NCBI GenBank assembly: GCA_030144725.1
Contig: JASKMD010000018.1
Coordinates: forward strand, 3,515,114 to 3,579,113
Source: Haematococcus lacustris
Lineage: Eukaryota; Chlorophyta; Chlorophyceae; Chlamydomonadales; Haematococcaceae
Direction of reading: 5' to 3'
Length of the DNA: 64,000 nucleotides
A program made the position numbers and the translations under genes. The notes beneath the pieces were generated by a model that did no database searches, was not told the DNA's origin, and saw only the letters and a list, made by a program, of their open reading frames with translations. Shown here one piece after another: positions 24,301 through 32,984 of the stretch (within the stretch, counting starts at the first letter, position 1; each line of letters opens with the position of its first letter).

Positions 24301-27300
24301 CTGCGAGGCTCCCTACAACACAGCCCCCTGAGGCGGCTGCCACACCACACAGTTGGTGTCCACGCTACCTCAGGCCAAGCGTATGGGTCACCAACAAGGC
24401 AGCCTCTCTTGGCTTGTTTGGCTGAGACACCACACAATACATCACATGGGCATCTGTGACCTTCCACAACATGCATGTACCCATGCAGTCAGTTGCTCAG
24501 TTGCATTTGCTGCATCCTGCATCCTGGCATGCCTCCCGGCATGCTGCTTGGCACGCTTCCTGCTGAGCTTGCTTTCTGGAATGCGAGCCGGCATGCTTCC
24601 TGGTGAGCTGCTGAGAAGCTGTGTGTTGCAATCACTCTTTACTCTTTACAAGGGGTTGGCACCTGCTGCCACACATGCTGATGCATGGGGCAAGAGATGC
24701 AGAGGATGGGCTGTAGCAGTCGTATGGCGTGGGAGGTGGTAACTGCATGCCCTAGTTGATGTCACATGCAAGCATTATGAGTTGTGTAGTGGTGGGCTGA
24801 CTAGCTGTCGCGCTGCTGGGAGTGTGTGAAGCGCCCCTGGGAACGTGCAGCTGGAATGGCGTGGAGGCTCTGCCTGCCCCTGACAAAGAGTATATCAGCA
24901 GGGCTACAAGCTGGTCAGTGACCGTCTTTCCGAAGCCAGGCAGAGGGCTGTACCAGTCAGCAAAGTACAAGCGGAGCAGGGATGGCTGGGCCCGTAAGCA
25001 CCCAAGGGCCCTAGCCGACTGCGTCCCTAGCCGACTGTGAGCTCCGTGAGGTACGCGATGTGTAGTTACCCGTCGGTCCTGTTGGCTCCATCGCAGCATC
25101 TCGCTCGCCTCAAGGAAAACAACGACAGGATCGCAGGAATGGCTGGGAAACGAAGAGACGCCAGGTAAGAGGCCGCCCCGCCTTGTGTGTCCACGCCTTG
25201 TGTCATGGCCTGTCAAAGTGGCCTGTAAGAGTGGCCTGTCAAAGTGCTGATTGTGATTGCCTGCAGGTCATCAAGGTCCTGTATGGCGCTGTGCTGCACG
25301 GCTGCAAGAAGACCAAGCGCAAGCTACTGGCGCACCTCCAGCTGCGGGCTGAGGTGCACTGCCACCTCCGCCTATTGCGCCCAGCCTTGAGCCAGCAGCG
25401 TGACCAGCCAGTGCGGGGCCTGATGTGGTGCCCGGCAGTGGCCCCCCGCAAGCCCCCACAGGCCTCATGCAGCAGCCAGGAAGCCACACCGACAGCAGCC
25501 TCAGAACCAGGGCCCAGCACTCCCCCTCCAGCCAAGCGCAGCAAGCGCACCAAGGCTGAGCAGGCAGCTGAGCCCACCCATCCCACTGAGGGCAACGGCA
25601 AGGGCCAGGGCAAGGCTGCCAAAGCCAAGCCAGCGCCACAGCCAGGCAGGTGGCTGGACAGGGACTGCAATGCAGCACTGAACATGCAGCGCATTGGGGA
25701 GAGCAGGTGGCGTCCACTGGAGCTGTGCTACTGGCAAGGAGTACCCTGGCCTGGGGTACAAGCGGCTGCGAGACGAGCCTCCCAAGGCCCAGCAGCAGCA
25801 ACCTGCTGCGGCACAGTAGTGTGCCCCCTTTGTTGAGCTGTCATCAGCTTACAATTAGCGCATGTTGTTTATGCCAATTTCACACAATAGCCCTCAGGGG
25901 TCAGGCAATAGTGAAGGTGGTAGGCACTCATGCACTATGTCCATGTGCATTGGGTATACTCCACACAGCTCATTAACACCATTTGAGGCGGGCCACTAGT
26001 GGCCCCTAGTATTCCCACTAGTGGCTGCTAGTGGCCGCTACTGGTCCGGCTCAAATGGGGGCCCTAGTGAGGGATAAAGGGGCTGACTAGCTGTGACTCA
26101 AAGACTCAACAGCTTATTGATACAATGGCAAAGCACCTTGATCATGGCCAGTCGCGCAGTGATTAGCCTACCGTACTATCCCTTTTGATTCCCGAGGCCT
26201 CGGAAACTATAATTGAAATATTATTCCCGAGCCATATTTTGTATTGTTTCAAGTTCCCCGATGGCCAAAGTACGTCGAAAGTTAGTTTTGAGAACGTCTT
26301 CGTGCATAGAAATAATCAAGCCTCCCACCCCAATTTTCTCGCATCAAAATCATATGATCGACATTGTCGACTGTCTCTCTTCTAGTGGCCTTCACAACTG
26401 ACCACGTCTCATGGGGCACTAAACCTCGCTTATAAAGTGGTGGTCCTCCTGCTGCTGCTGGCAGCTCCTGCTGCTGCTCTCATGATCTGCCATGCTGCGG
26501 CCTTGGCAAGAGCAAGAACCCCGCCTTGGCCGGCTGCCCGTGTGTGAGCGGCCGCCTCCCCCCTCGACATGGTTGCCAGCCTGGTTGCCACCCTTGCCTG
26601 TCCTGTGACCCCAGCCTCTGCCCCAGCCTGGCCCACCTCCCTCGACCTTGCCCGGGGCAAAGCAGCCACCCTAGTTGCCACACCGGCCTGGCCCGCCGCA
26701 CCCCAGCCTGGCATGATGCCACCAGTTCTCATACGCCTTGCCGGTGCGTGCGAGAGCAGGAGGTGTGCTGGGCGATGCGGCAAGATTGAGGCGTGGAGAA
26801 GGCCCAAAATTAGTGGTCCTAGGTAGTCGCTTCTCAATAATTGGCGCTTGACGATCAAGAGACATTTGGAAGCGTTTTTCATCGTGCATAAGGAGCTCGC
26901 GGTGCAGATTATCAGCTGCGTCGGCGGTGCTGATACCCCGGACCACAAAGTGGTCCATTGCCGGCTCTTTCGTCAAGGTCAACTAATTGTTTGACTACTT
27001 CCCGAAAGACCCTAAAAATACATTGTTTAATCATTCCCGGTTTCCCGAAGGACAAAAAACGATTCGGGATAGGGAATCAGAAGGGAGAGTACGGTAAACA
27101 GGAACAAAAAAAAACACACATACAATGTTGTGTTGCAGCAACGCCGACAGGCGAATGGCATGTAACGATGATGATGATTATGATGACGGACACAAGTAGA
27201 GGGCCAGGTAGTCTATTACTGGCATGTACAGGGTGGCAAGAGCTGACCCCTGCTTCACATGTGTGGTGCTTCCTCCCATAGCCAGATCTGCCAGATTAGC

Positions 27301-30300
27301 CAGATCAGCCAGATAAGCCAGATCAGCTAGATCAGCCAGATCAACCAGATCTCCACATCGCTTGCAGCACGGCTGAGCTAGGCTACCAGGTCACTGCAAA
27401 GCATGCCATGGTCTGTCGCATGCAGGTCAGCTTGGTCGGCCCATCATGACCTCCCCAGCTCCCCTGGCCCACCTCCAGCTGCGGGCTAAGGTTCACTCCC
27501 AGCTCCCCAGTCAAACCACCGAACCAACCATCATGCTAGCACTTGCCTGCTGGATGCTGCACCTTGAGCCATGCTTTCCTAGTTCACAAGCTCCTAGACT
27601 GCGTCATACCGCATTGCTAGCGCCTGGCCATGACGCATCGCTAGCACTTGCCTGCTGGATGCGGTTGATGAAGGGGGAGGAGCTGGGTACCGCCTCGGCA
27701 TCTACTACCTGCAGCATGAACATGCTGAGAGTTGCTGAACCAGCATATGAGGAGCAGGACCCGATCACGTCGCTGTCTATTGGCAATGCTATTGGCAATG
27801 CTATTGGCAGCGCCACAAGCTGGCGTGGGTTAGCACACAGGCCTGCCCAAAGCCCAGTCTGTGGGCTATGGCTACCGTCCTCCAATGAGTAGGGTTCATG
27901 AATGCTTCGGCCATTGTGGCTCTTATCGCAGCACCACGGCCATACTGCCAAGCTAAGCTGTACCAGGGCACTGACTTTGGCATTGACATTGGGTGTGTGT
28001 TGCAGCAACGTCAACAGGCGAAAGCCATGTGTTGACGATGATGATGACAAATGGCAGTAACCTTCAGGCAAGGGTACTTTGTACAGCGGGCAGCAAACAT
28101 GCTCATCCCACATGACCCTTAGCCATGATTAAGACCAACACGCAGGCTGCAATGTAGGGCCCTGCATTATGCCCTACCAGTACAAAGACACGACAAGTCA
28201 CACAAAGCAGGATGGGTTTATTGAATGCGTTTTTGTAATGGTAGGGAAGTTAGTACGTACAAAGGCTATGTATGGTCCCAAAACAATTTGATATGAACTC
28301 ACCTCCTCCACTCTGCCCAGCATCTCCTGCACTGCTGCCTCCCTGCACGCGTTGCAAATGGCCTGAAGCAGCGTGCTCTGGGCATGAGCCAGGGCGTCGC
28401 CCATCTTGGGCAACAGCTGCAGCACGGACCGCAGCAGCAGCACTGCGCTCACGGTGGCGGCGATGCGGCTGCCTGCAGAGGGAGAGCAGCAGCAGCAGCA
28501 GCAGCCCACGACAGGAGCAGCCTCAGCACTCAAGGTATGAGACGGGCACAACAGGAGCAGGTGGCAGAGCCTAGGGCAGCAGGTGGCACAGGAGCAGGTA
28601 TCGATGAAGTGCAGCTTGGCAAGCTGCTCGGCAGGGAAGGTGTCTACTCAGCTGTCCTTCTCCCCAGCCTTGCCTGCCCAGTCCCTGCCCCCTCCCCTAT
28701 GCATCATGATGTGCTTCACCCTCACCACCGGAATTCACCCCACCAGCCCACCAGCCCGCTCCCCACGCCGATGCCCTGGCTAGCACTCACTAGGGTCCTG
28801 CTGCTTGGCGCCAGCACCAGCCGTTGCCAGGGATGCTGCTCCTCTGCCACTGGCCATTCCTTGCGATAGCAAGCCCTGGCTGCCCTGGGTGTGACCCCAG
28901 CCGGCTTGAGTGTGACCTTGGCTCAGGCCTGGGGCCAGTGGGCCTTCGATGTCCTGACCATGGGTGGCTGCAGCAGCGCGACTGCCGGTGGGCCTCAGGG
29001 CCAGGTTCACGCACATGCTGTCCAGCTGCTTGGGCAGGAGGCTCAGCACCTGCTCACAAACAGCAATGATGATCATGGATGACTCAAATGTTGAAAACAT
29101 TTCACATCAGGCGGCTCTGATGGCAGGGGCAGGGGCAGGGGCAGGGGCAGGGGCAAGGGCAGGGGCAGGGGCAGGGGCAGGGGCAGGGGCAGGGGCAGGG
29201 GCAGGGGCAGGGGCAGGGGCAGGGGCAGGGGCAGGGGCAGGGGCAGGGGCAGGGGCAGGGGCAGGGGCAGGGGCAGGGGCAGGGGCAGGGGCAGGGGCAG
29301 GGGCAGGGGCAGGGGCAGGGGCAGGGGCAGGGGCAGGGGCAGGGGCAGGGGCAGGGGCAGGGGCAGGGGCAGGGGCAGGGGCAGGGGCAGGGGCAGGGGC
29401 AGGGGCAGGGGCAGGGGCAGGGGCAGGGGCAGGGGCAGGGGCAGGGGCAGGGGCAGGGGCAGGGGCAGGGGCAGGGGCAGGGGCAGGGGCAGGGGCAGGG
29501 GCAGGGGCAGGGGCAGGGGCAGGGGCAGGGGCAGGGGCAGGGGCAGGGGCAGGGGCAGGGGCAGGGGCAGGGGCAGGGGCAGGGGCAGGGGCAGGGGCAG
29601 GGGCAGGGGCAGGGGCAGGGGCAGGGGCAGGGGCAGGGGCAGGGGCAGGGGCAGGGGCAGGGGCAGGGGCAGGGGCAGGGGCAGGGGCAGGGGCAGGGGC
29701 AGGGGCAGGGGCAGGGGCAGGGGCAGGGGCAGGGGCAGGGGCAGGGGCAGGGGTAGGGGCAGGGGCAGGGGCAGGGGCAGGGGCAGGGGCAGGGGCAGGG
29801 GCAGGGGCAGGGGCAGGGGCAGGGGCAGGGGCAGGGGCAGGGGCAGGGGCAGGGGCAGGGGTAGGGGCAGGGGCAGGGGCAGGGGCAGGGGCAGGGGCAG
29901 GGGCAGGGGCAGGGGCAGGGGCAGGGGCAGGGGCAGGGGCAGGGGCAGGGGCAGCAATGTCACATGGCCATCCACACCCGTGCGGGTGCGGGTGCGGGTG
30001 CGGGTGCGGGTGCGGGTGCGGGTGCGGGTGCGGGTGCGGGTGCGGGTGCGGGTGCGGGTGCGGGTGCGGGTGCGGGTGCGGGTGCGGGTGCGGGTGCGGG
30101 TGCGGGTGCGGGTGCGGGTGCGGGTGCGGGTGCGGGTGCGGGTGCGGGTGCGGGTGCGGGTGCGGGTGCGGGTGCGGGTGCGGGTGCGGGTGCGGGTGCG
30201 GGTGCGGGTGCGATGGAGCAATGGCAAGAAGTGCATGTTTGTGCACAAGGATGGTGTTCAGGGGTGTGAGGGCTGAAGGGTAGGCTTTAGGGGTGCGGTG

Positions 30301-31693
30301 TGTCCTCAGGCATCATAGTGAGAACCTTAAGCAGGTGGTCTCCACAGATAGGGGCGGGCTTGGATTGCAAAAGGCGGCTACAAGGCAAGCTAGTATGATA
30401 GAGCACACAGCACCGCACCTGCGCGACATCTCGAGCCATGCTATGCTGATTCATGAGCTCCTCGACTGCGTCATAACGCATCGCCAGCGCCTGTCCGTCG
30501 ACCAGCGGCTGTAGTAGGCTTGCGCGCAGTAAGCGAGCTCCGGCAGGTGTGCGCGTGCGGTTGAGGTGCTGCAACAGGCTGCGGTGCCCCAGGTGCGCGC
30601 GGTGGTTGGTGCTGCCGCTTGCATCCGCTACACGCCCGCTGCCGCGCCCCGCATCGCCAGACTCGTCCCTTGCGCGTGCCGCCTCGCCGCGATATCGCGG
30701 AGCTCGGCCGCGACCGCTCGACGGCACGGTGCCTGTGCTGACCTGACTGTGTGTGGCCTGCTTTGCAAGGGGCGGCAACGGTGTGCTGCCAAGCGAGGTC
30801 TGTGGCAGGATTTCCAGGGACTCCACACTGCCTGCATTGCAGCCAGCTAGCAAAAGTTGGGCATGAGCAACTCAGCGCCAGCATGTCTGTCACACCTGCC
30901 CTTGACATGGTGATCAACCTGCCCCAACATGCTCAGATCCTTACAACTCTATGCCCAAAGGCAGTGAGATGCAAGTGTGGAATGCTGGTGCTTTGGTGGT
31001 GGTGGTGGCGGTGGTGGTGTTGGTGGTGATGGTGGTGGTGGTGGTGGTGGTGGTGGTGGTGGTGGCGGTGGAGCAAACCCTGGCATCACCTGCATCTAGC
31101 ACCAAATGTGCAGTGGTGCCTGTCAGCTCCACATGCAGCGAACCCTCCATCAATATGTGCTTGCTGGCTTGCAAGTGCTCCAGGAGGGCACCGGCTGCAG
31201 CATAAGCCAAGTACATGCCAGCTGTAGTGCTGCCTGCTGCTGTGGCATGGGCCACCTTGGACCAGGAGTCTGTTGTGGCGTACTGTTGCAAGGCATGCAG
31301 GGCTTTGGTATCATCGAATGCCCGCCTGGGCAGGAAGTGCTGCTGGCCACTGAGCCCGGAGGTAGCCACTACCATAGGGCTGACTGTGGACAGGCCCCCT
31401 TGGCGCTGGTCCGCTGGCATCATCAACACTGCGTCTCGCACGTCGTGTATCTCAAGCAGCAGCCCAGTGGTCGCAGCAATGGAGCGGCCGGTCTCAATAT
31501 ACTGCACCAGCTGCAAGCGTAGGCTGGCGGGCTCAAACACCGCGAAGCCCACTTCACGGGCGCGATTGTCCACGATGCAGCAAATGCTACCGCTTGGGAC
31601 GGCGTCCGAGGTCGCATCCTGACCGCGGGCTGGCGGGCCATCATTCGAATGTGGGTCAAGCCATGCGTCCATCGCAGGATGCCCGTGTGACAA
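15134..31693 (-). CDS. MSH4: MutS homologue 4 (meiotic crossover factor), 16-exon gene
   Basis: Exons on the minus strand: 31693-31090, 30831-30419, 29049-28917, 28472-28303, 27708-27652, 24134-24060, 20117-19824, 19529-19447, 19229-19109, 18953-18771, 18450-18343, 17946-17855, 16924-16843, 16334-16119, 15904-15768, 15365-15134. All phases fit, totalling 3000 nt (999 residues), against roughly 790 in Arabidopsis and 936 in human. N-terminal core: [15 protein letters not shown] and [13 protein letters not shown] text. Connector/lever: [51 protein letters not shown]. ATPase: Walker A GPNM/AGKST split by intron 11 (about residues 744-752), [18 protein letters not shown], Walker [16 protein letters not shown] (about 820-834), FATHF, HYGLTLA. 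The ATSTSDG form is MSH4-like. MSH4 pairs with MSH5 on meiotic recombination intermediates. Intron 5 uses a GC donor (GCAAGT). Exon 16 is the least certain. Introns 5 and 6 are 3.5 and 3.9 kb and hold other elements. Confidence 0.85.
16424..16562. repeat. Polypurine (GGAGG/GAGAGGAGG) tract
   Basis: About 140 bp of almost pure purine on the plus strand, built from GGGAGGAGAGGAGG-like units, inside MSH4 intron 13 (pyrimidine-rich in the sense strand of the gene). Such mirror-like tracts can form triplexes. No coding role is implied. Confidence 0.8.
16767..16800. repeat. (GAA)n microsatellite
   Basis: About ten GAA/AGA triplets in a row, within MSH4 intron 13 and 43 bp from exon 13 (TTC on the MSH4 strand). 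Confidence 0.9.
17129..17349 (-). mobile_element. tRNA-derived SINE with CTTT tail
   Basis: Read on the minus strand, an RNA polymerase III A box (TGGCTCAGTTGG, 17319-17308) is followed about 35 nt later by a weaker B box (AGATCGATCC, 17275-17266). This spacing is tRNA-like. About 100 nt of unrelated body and a (CTTT)n tail (17149-17129) follow. ATTACA occurs directly on both sides (17123-17128 and 17350-17355), a possible target duplication. This is the layout of a SINE. It lies in MSH4 intron 12 and in the same orientation as the gene. The tRNA parent is not identifiable. Confidence 0.65.
18226..18330. repeat. CAG/CTG-rich triplet repeat in MSH4 intron 11
   Basis: An imperfect then pure GCT/CTG run (plus strand); on the MSH4 strand a (CAG)n/(GCA)n run of about 12 pure units. 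It begins about 15 bp after the donor of the intron that splits the Walker A motif, between GPNM and AGKST. Confidence 0.85.
19318..19388. repeat. (TGGGTC)n microsatellite
   Basis: About 11 tandem TGGGTC hexamers in MSH4 intron 8. On the gene strand it reads GACCCA, giving a pyrimidine-rich run. Confidence 0.9.
21313..23289 (-). CDS. F-box/LRR-like protein, single exon, nested in MSH4 intron 6
   Basis: An uninterrupted 658-residue frame. Residues about 45-90 ([20 protein letters not shown] onward) resemble an F-box: LP, then a bipartite Leu/Trp helix pattern. The rest has irregular leucine-rich repeats, for example [37 protein letters not shown] and [10 protein letters not shown]-box/LRR proteins usually select substrates for SCF ubiquitin ligases; that role is inferred. 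The gene lies wholly inside a 3.9-kb MSH4 intron on the same strand, and lacks introns, unlike its host. A retrocopy or transposition origin is possible. An LRR-like fragment (ATQLTRLCL) recurs near 51.38 kb. No F-box search was possible. Confidence 0.7.
   Translation of the reverse strand: MTDTDIDTASTPIFKPASSKGTPAASNVQPRSQEELGAQPPGVVRAGFSFCDLPFDITSAIWRRLSAHSRRQLLLSSKGVAMAMLREAPAIRLELRPPTWTRRGLPQFLVQALSTRTRRLLFAITMRLPSGAKGVTVAGLVASSLSCLRPCHAAQQVSFTFLLNNMGSSSQRSEWTPDCTIAIFAKFPCLTGLTLRWCSLGSGTLHHLLSYRPLCSQLQQLDLSETPPANSPAGQGIKSWLQSRRDFVSCNLSQLSLQLSGSPAALPSLLPLASHLTRLTLTHNGLPCGLPTFLPIIAPLTRLVCLELRLGHVTAGCSGLERFVPCLPRCLHSLLLPGVRVSGLQQLDALLAATQLTRLHLHSISWQADPGPGGSLLESRADSACSWQQLQLDDWEGKRHWAMLDDWEGKHPWAMLARLPLHSLTQPFHIPFLPLHTCPCPNLLAAVVANLSRCRPGLLEVEVASIRGCWAGVDLDEDPAAAAAALGSDPDSAPPHSSIPPHRPVARQSPPRPTLTVSQVLILIAPLRHRIKGVELPLQQMSVPRLAALAVALPAATRLRCTGYGPDYSGQPGFDWSLLPSLLPSLTYVEVQRVRLQAELVEALQRLDQDPRAMGLALRINWLNTSSAPPDALQKMMGLVSGAGGLSLDVLGSGPGWS
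23290..24059. other. Part of MSH4 intron 6 upstream of the LRR-like gene
   Basis: Upstream flank of the nested single-exon gene; its promoter should lie here. No exon of MSH4 and no repeat array is visible. Confidence 0.4.
24131..24206. repeat. AGCACTGCAC tandem repeat overlapping the MSH4 exon 6 acceptor
   Basis: About 7 imperfect 10-mers of AGCAC/TGCAC type. On the MSH4 strand each unit reads TGCTGTGCAG or TGCAGTGCTG, so each carries a possible AG acceptor. The acceptor I use (exon 6 starting at 24134) is the last of the series and the one that keeps frame with exon 5. Confidence 0.8.
24826..25005 (+). pseudogene. Fanzor family B C-terminal tail relic (in copy F4)
   Basis: Across frames the segment reads [11 protein letters not shown], then YKL-like text and [19 protein letters not shown], then KYKRSRDGW. 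The same string is found on the minus strand at 33.2-33.0 kb, and it resembles the tail that follows a RuvC-III motif at 35.3-35.1 kb (LELCSYEGLEALPP). No RuvC motif is left in this copy. It directly precedes the family A copy. Confidence 0.55.
25015..26085 (+). mobile_element. Fanzor element, family A, internally deleted (copy F4)
   Basis: The copy begins with the leader exon ([19 protein letters not shown], about 25100-25165) ending at a GTAAGA donor. A second exon after CTGCAG at 25267 reads [19 protein letters not shown]. It then jumps to the region before RuvC-III ([11 protein letters not shown]). After a Pro/Ser/Lys-rich linker comes the RuvC-III motif [20 protein letters not shown] at about 25648-25707, with the catalytic Asp. 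RuvC-I and RuvC-II are deleted. The right end matches copies F2, F3 and F5C. It lies in MSH4 intron 5, antisense to MSH4. Confidence 0.75.
25837..26085 (+). ncRNA. Candidate Fanzor guide (omega) RNA region, family A
   Basis: The 250 bp after the Fanzor stop are strongly conserved with 34150-34427 although neither copy keeps an intact protein. They are partly conserved at 11.52-11.70 kb (minus) and 7.74-7.88 kb. The last 100 bp are full of complementary words: a perfect palindrome GGCCACTAGTGGCC at 25991-26004, then CCACTAGTGG and CTAGTGGCC. They end in CAAATGGGGGCCCTAGTGAGGG. In known TnpB/Fanzor systems the guide RNA scaffold comes from this 3' end. Transcription is not shown here. Confidence 0.35.
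26171..27094. mobile_element. TIR DNA transposon relic, 924 bp, TA target site
   Basis: The ends at 26171-26193 and 27072-27094 (starting CCGTACT) are inverted repeats with 2 mismatches in 23, each flanked outside by TA. TTCCCGA-like motifs recur just inside both ends. A minus-strand frame starting at about 26954 ([20 protein letters not shown]) ends after about 95 codons, and a Gly-rich stretch follows in other frames. It could be the remains of an element-encoded protein, but no DDE motif is visible. It lies in MSH4 intron 5 next to Fanzor copy F4. Confidence 0.7.
27280..27356. repeat. (GCCAGATCA)n minisatellite
   Basis: Eight to nine imperfect copies of a 9-bp unit in MSH4 intron 5. Confidence 0.8.
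29122..29954. repeat. (GGGGCA)n hexanucleotide array, about 139 units
   Basis: About 833 bp of nearly perfect GGGGCA repeats. Interruptions are few: one GGGCAA-type unit near 29154 and GGGGTA units near 29753 and 29862. It lies in MSH4 intron 2 (29050-30418), 73 bp upstream of the exon 3 acceptor, and reads TGCCCC on the gene strand. The G-rich strand suits G-quadruplex formation. Long open frames through it (Gly-Ala, Pro-Leu, Ala-Pro) are by-products of the repeat. Confidence 0.97.
29981..30211. repeat. (GGGTGC)n hexanucleotide array, about 38 units
   Basis: About 231 bp of perfect GGGTGC repeats, 26 bp from the GGGGCA array and in the same MSH4 intron. The two arrays are G-rich on the same strand. 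Confidence 0.97.
30996..31072. repeat. (TGG)n microsatellite
   Basis: An imperfect then pure GGT/TGG run in MSH4 intron 1, ending about 20 bp from the exon 1 donor; ACC on the gene strand. Confidence 0.9.
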
Positions 31694-32071
31694 TCGGTCA
31701 TGAGCGCAGGATACTGGCCTTTCCTAGGAGTGGCTACAGATATTTTTCCGCCATGCACATGGCCCTGCTGTGCACCAGGCGTGGCGCTGATTAGTTCTGC
31801 ACACTGTCATCTTCACTGGGTAAGATATCTATGTTGCTGCTAGTTTCATGCAGTGGTCTGGCAAGCCGCCTGCACTGCCAAGTTGCGAGCAGCACTTGGG
31901 CAATGCCAGCAGAAGGTGGGGAATGGTGCCTGCACAAGGTGGATTGTCTCAGGTATGGAGCTGTTTCACCAGCAGAGGGTAAAGGTCCTGTCTGCTCTTG
32001 CAGCGCATCGGGACAAGCACACTTACTTCTGGCTGTTTGGTTGAGGAGGCACATGTTACGTGAAATAGGAG
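31694..32071. other. MSH4 5' flank
   Basis: Upstream of the proposed MSH4 start. It should contain the promoter and 5' UTR; no TATA box or other motif stands out. Confidence 0.35.
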
Positions 32072-32945
32072 CTAATGAGATGACAACGTGCAACGCCTGT
32101 ATACGGGCGTTGCAACGTGGTGTGCAGGCCCAGGGCCTCGGGGCGGGCTGCGTGACTGGCTCAGGCTTGGCTCCGACTCCGAGTCAGACTGTGACTCCGG
32201 CTCAGAGTCACAGTCTGACTCGGAGTCAGAGTCACTGTCCCACCACATGCTGGCGGGCTGGGCAGGGGCGGGCTGGGCAGGGGCGCGCGGGGGGAGTGGG
32301 GGTAAGGGGGGTGCATCAGGGGCTTGGGGGGGCTGCACGGCTGGAGGCATACCGTGCACAGGCATACCCCGTCGTGGTGTAGCCCACCAGGCATGTCAAG
32401 GAGATTCTCAAAACAAACAAGGAGGCGATGACCCCAAGCTGGGAGTGCACCTTCTTGTTCGTCTTCTTGCAGCCGCGCAGCACAGCGCCACCCGGGACTT
32501 TATCACCTGCAGGCAATCACAATCAGCACTTTGACAGGCCACTTTGACAGGCCACTTTGACAGGCCAAGACACAATGCGGGGACACACAAGGCGGGGGCG
32601 GCCCTTTACCTGGCGTCTCTTCGTTTCCCAGCCATTCCTGCGATCCTGTCGTTGTTTTCCTTGAGGCGAGCGAGACGCTGCGATGGATCCAACAGGAGCG
32701 ACGGGTAACTACACATCGCGTACCTCACGGAGCTAACAGTCGGCTAGGGACACGCACCTTTCAGTTTCTTTGCCGGGCCCTTCTTCTTCTTGTCGGTGTC
32801 CTTCCGCTTCTTTTTATCCATTGCGCGATGTGCATTGGAACGGGCAGTGGCCTTTTCAAGCAACTCGGTGTTCCCGGGGGATTCAGGTAGTGATGGAGTG
32901 ATGATTAATGGACTCTCGCTATGCCCTCTCAGCTTGAGCGCATAA
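32072..32945 (-). mobile_element. Fanzor family A 5' half (copy F5N)
   Basis: Read on the minus strand, it opens near 32920 and continues with a basic leader (RAMDKKKRKDTDKKKKGPAK, NLS-like). The [19 protein letters not shown] exon (about 32690-32615) follows, with a GTAAAG donor. An intron matches that of copy F4, and a second exon after CTGCAG (about 32505) reads GAVLRGCKKTNKK. Beyond that the frame becomes an acidic Ser/Asp/Glu-repeat stretch. No RuvC motif is present. It is a truncated 5' half. Confidence 0.65.
32175..32227. repeat. Perfect 23-bp hairpin with 7-nt loop
   Basis: The arms 32175-32197 and 32205-32227 are exact reverse complements, starting GACTCCGAGTCAGAC; the loop is CGGCTCA. 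A second, smaller inverted repeat (GCAACGCC ... GGCGTTGC) lies at about 32089-32113. Both fall in the 3' part of Fanzor copy F5N. Confidence 0.85.
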
Positions 32946-32984
32946 TGTATTCCTGGAAGCCTGCTTAGCCACTAGGCCCTATGG

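Noticed and set aside
28964..30283. Very long open frames with Gly-Ala, Pro-Leu, Ala-Pro or His-Pro dipeptide repeats over the hexamer arrays
   Set aside because: They are open in several frames on both strands because a 6-bp repeat without stop codons keeps frames open; the arrays sit in a MSH4 intron.
31741..31800. A possible alternative upstream start for MSH4
   Set aside because: The frame upstream of 31693 gives no family-like residues; the Met at 31693 (or the one at 31669) is adequate.
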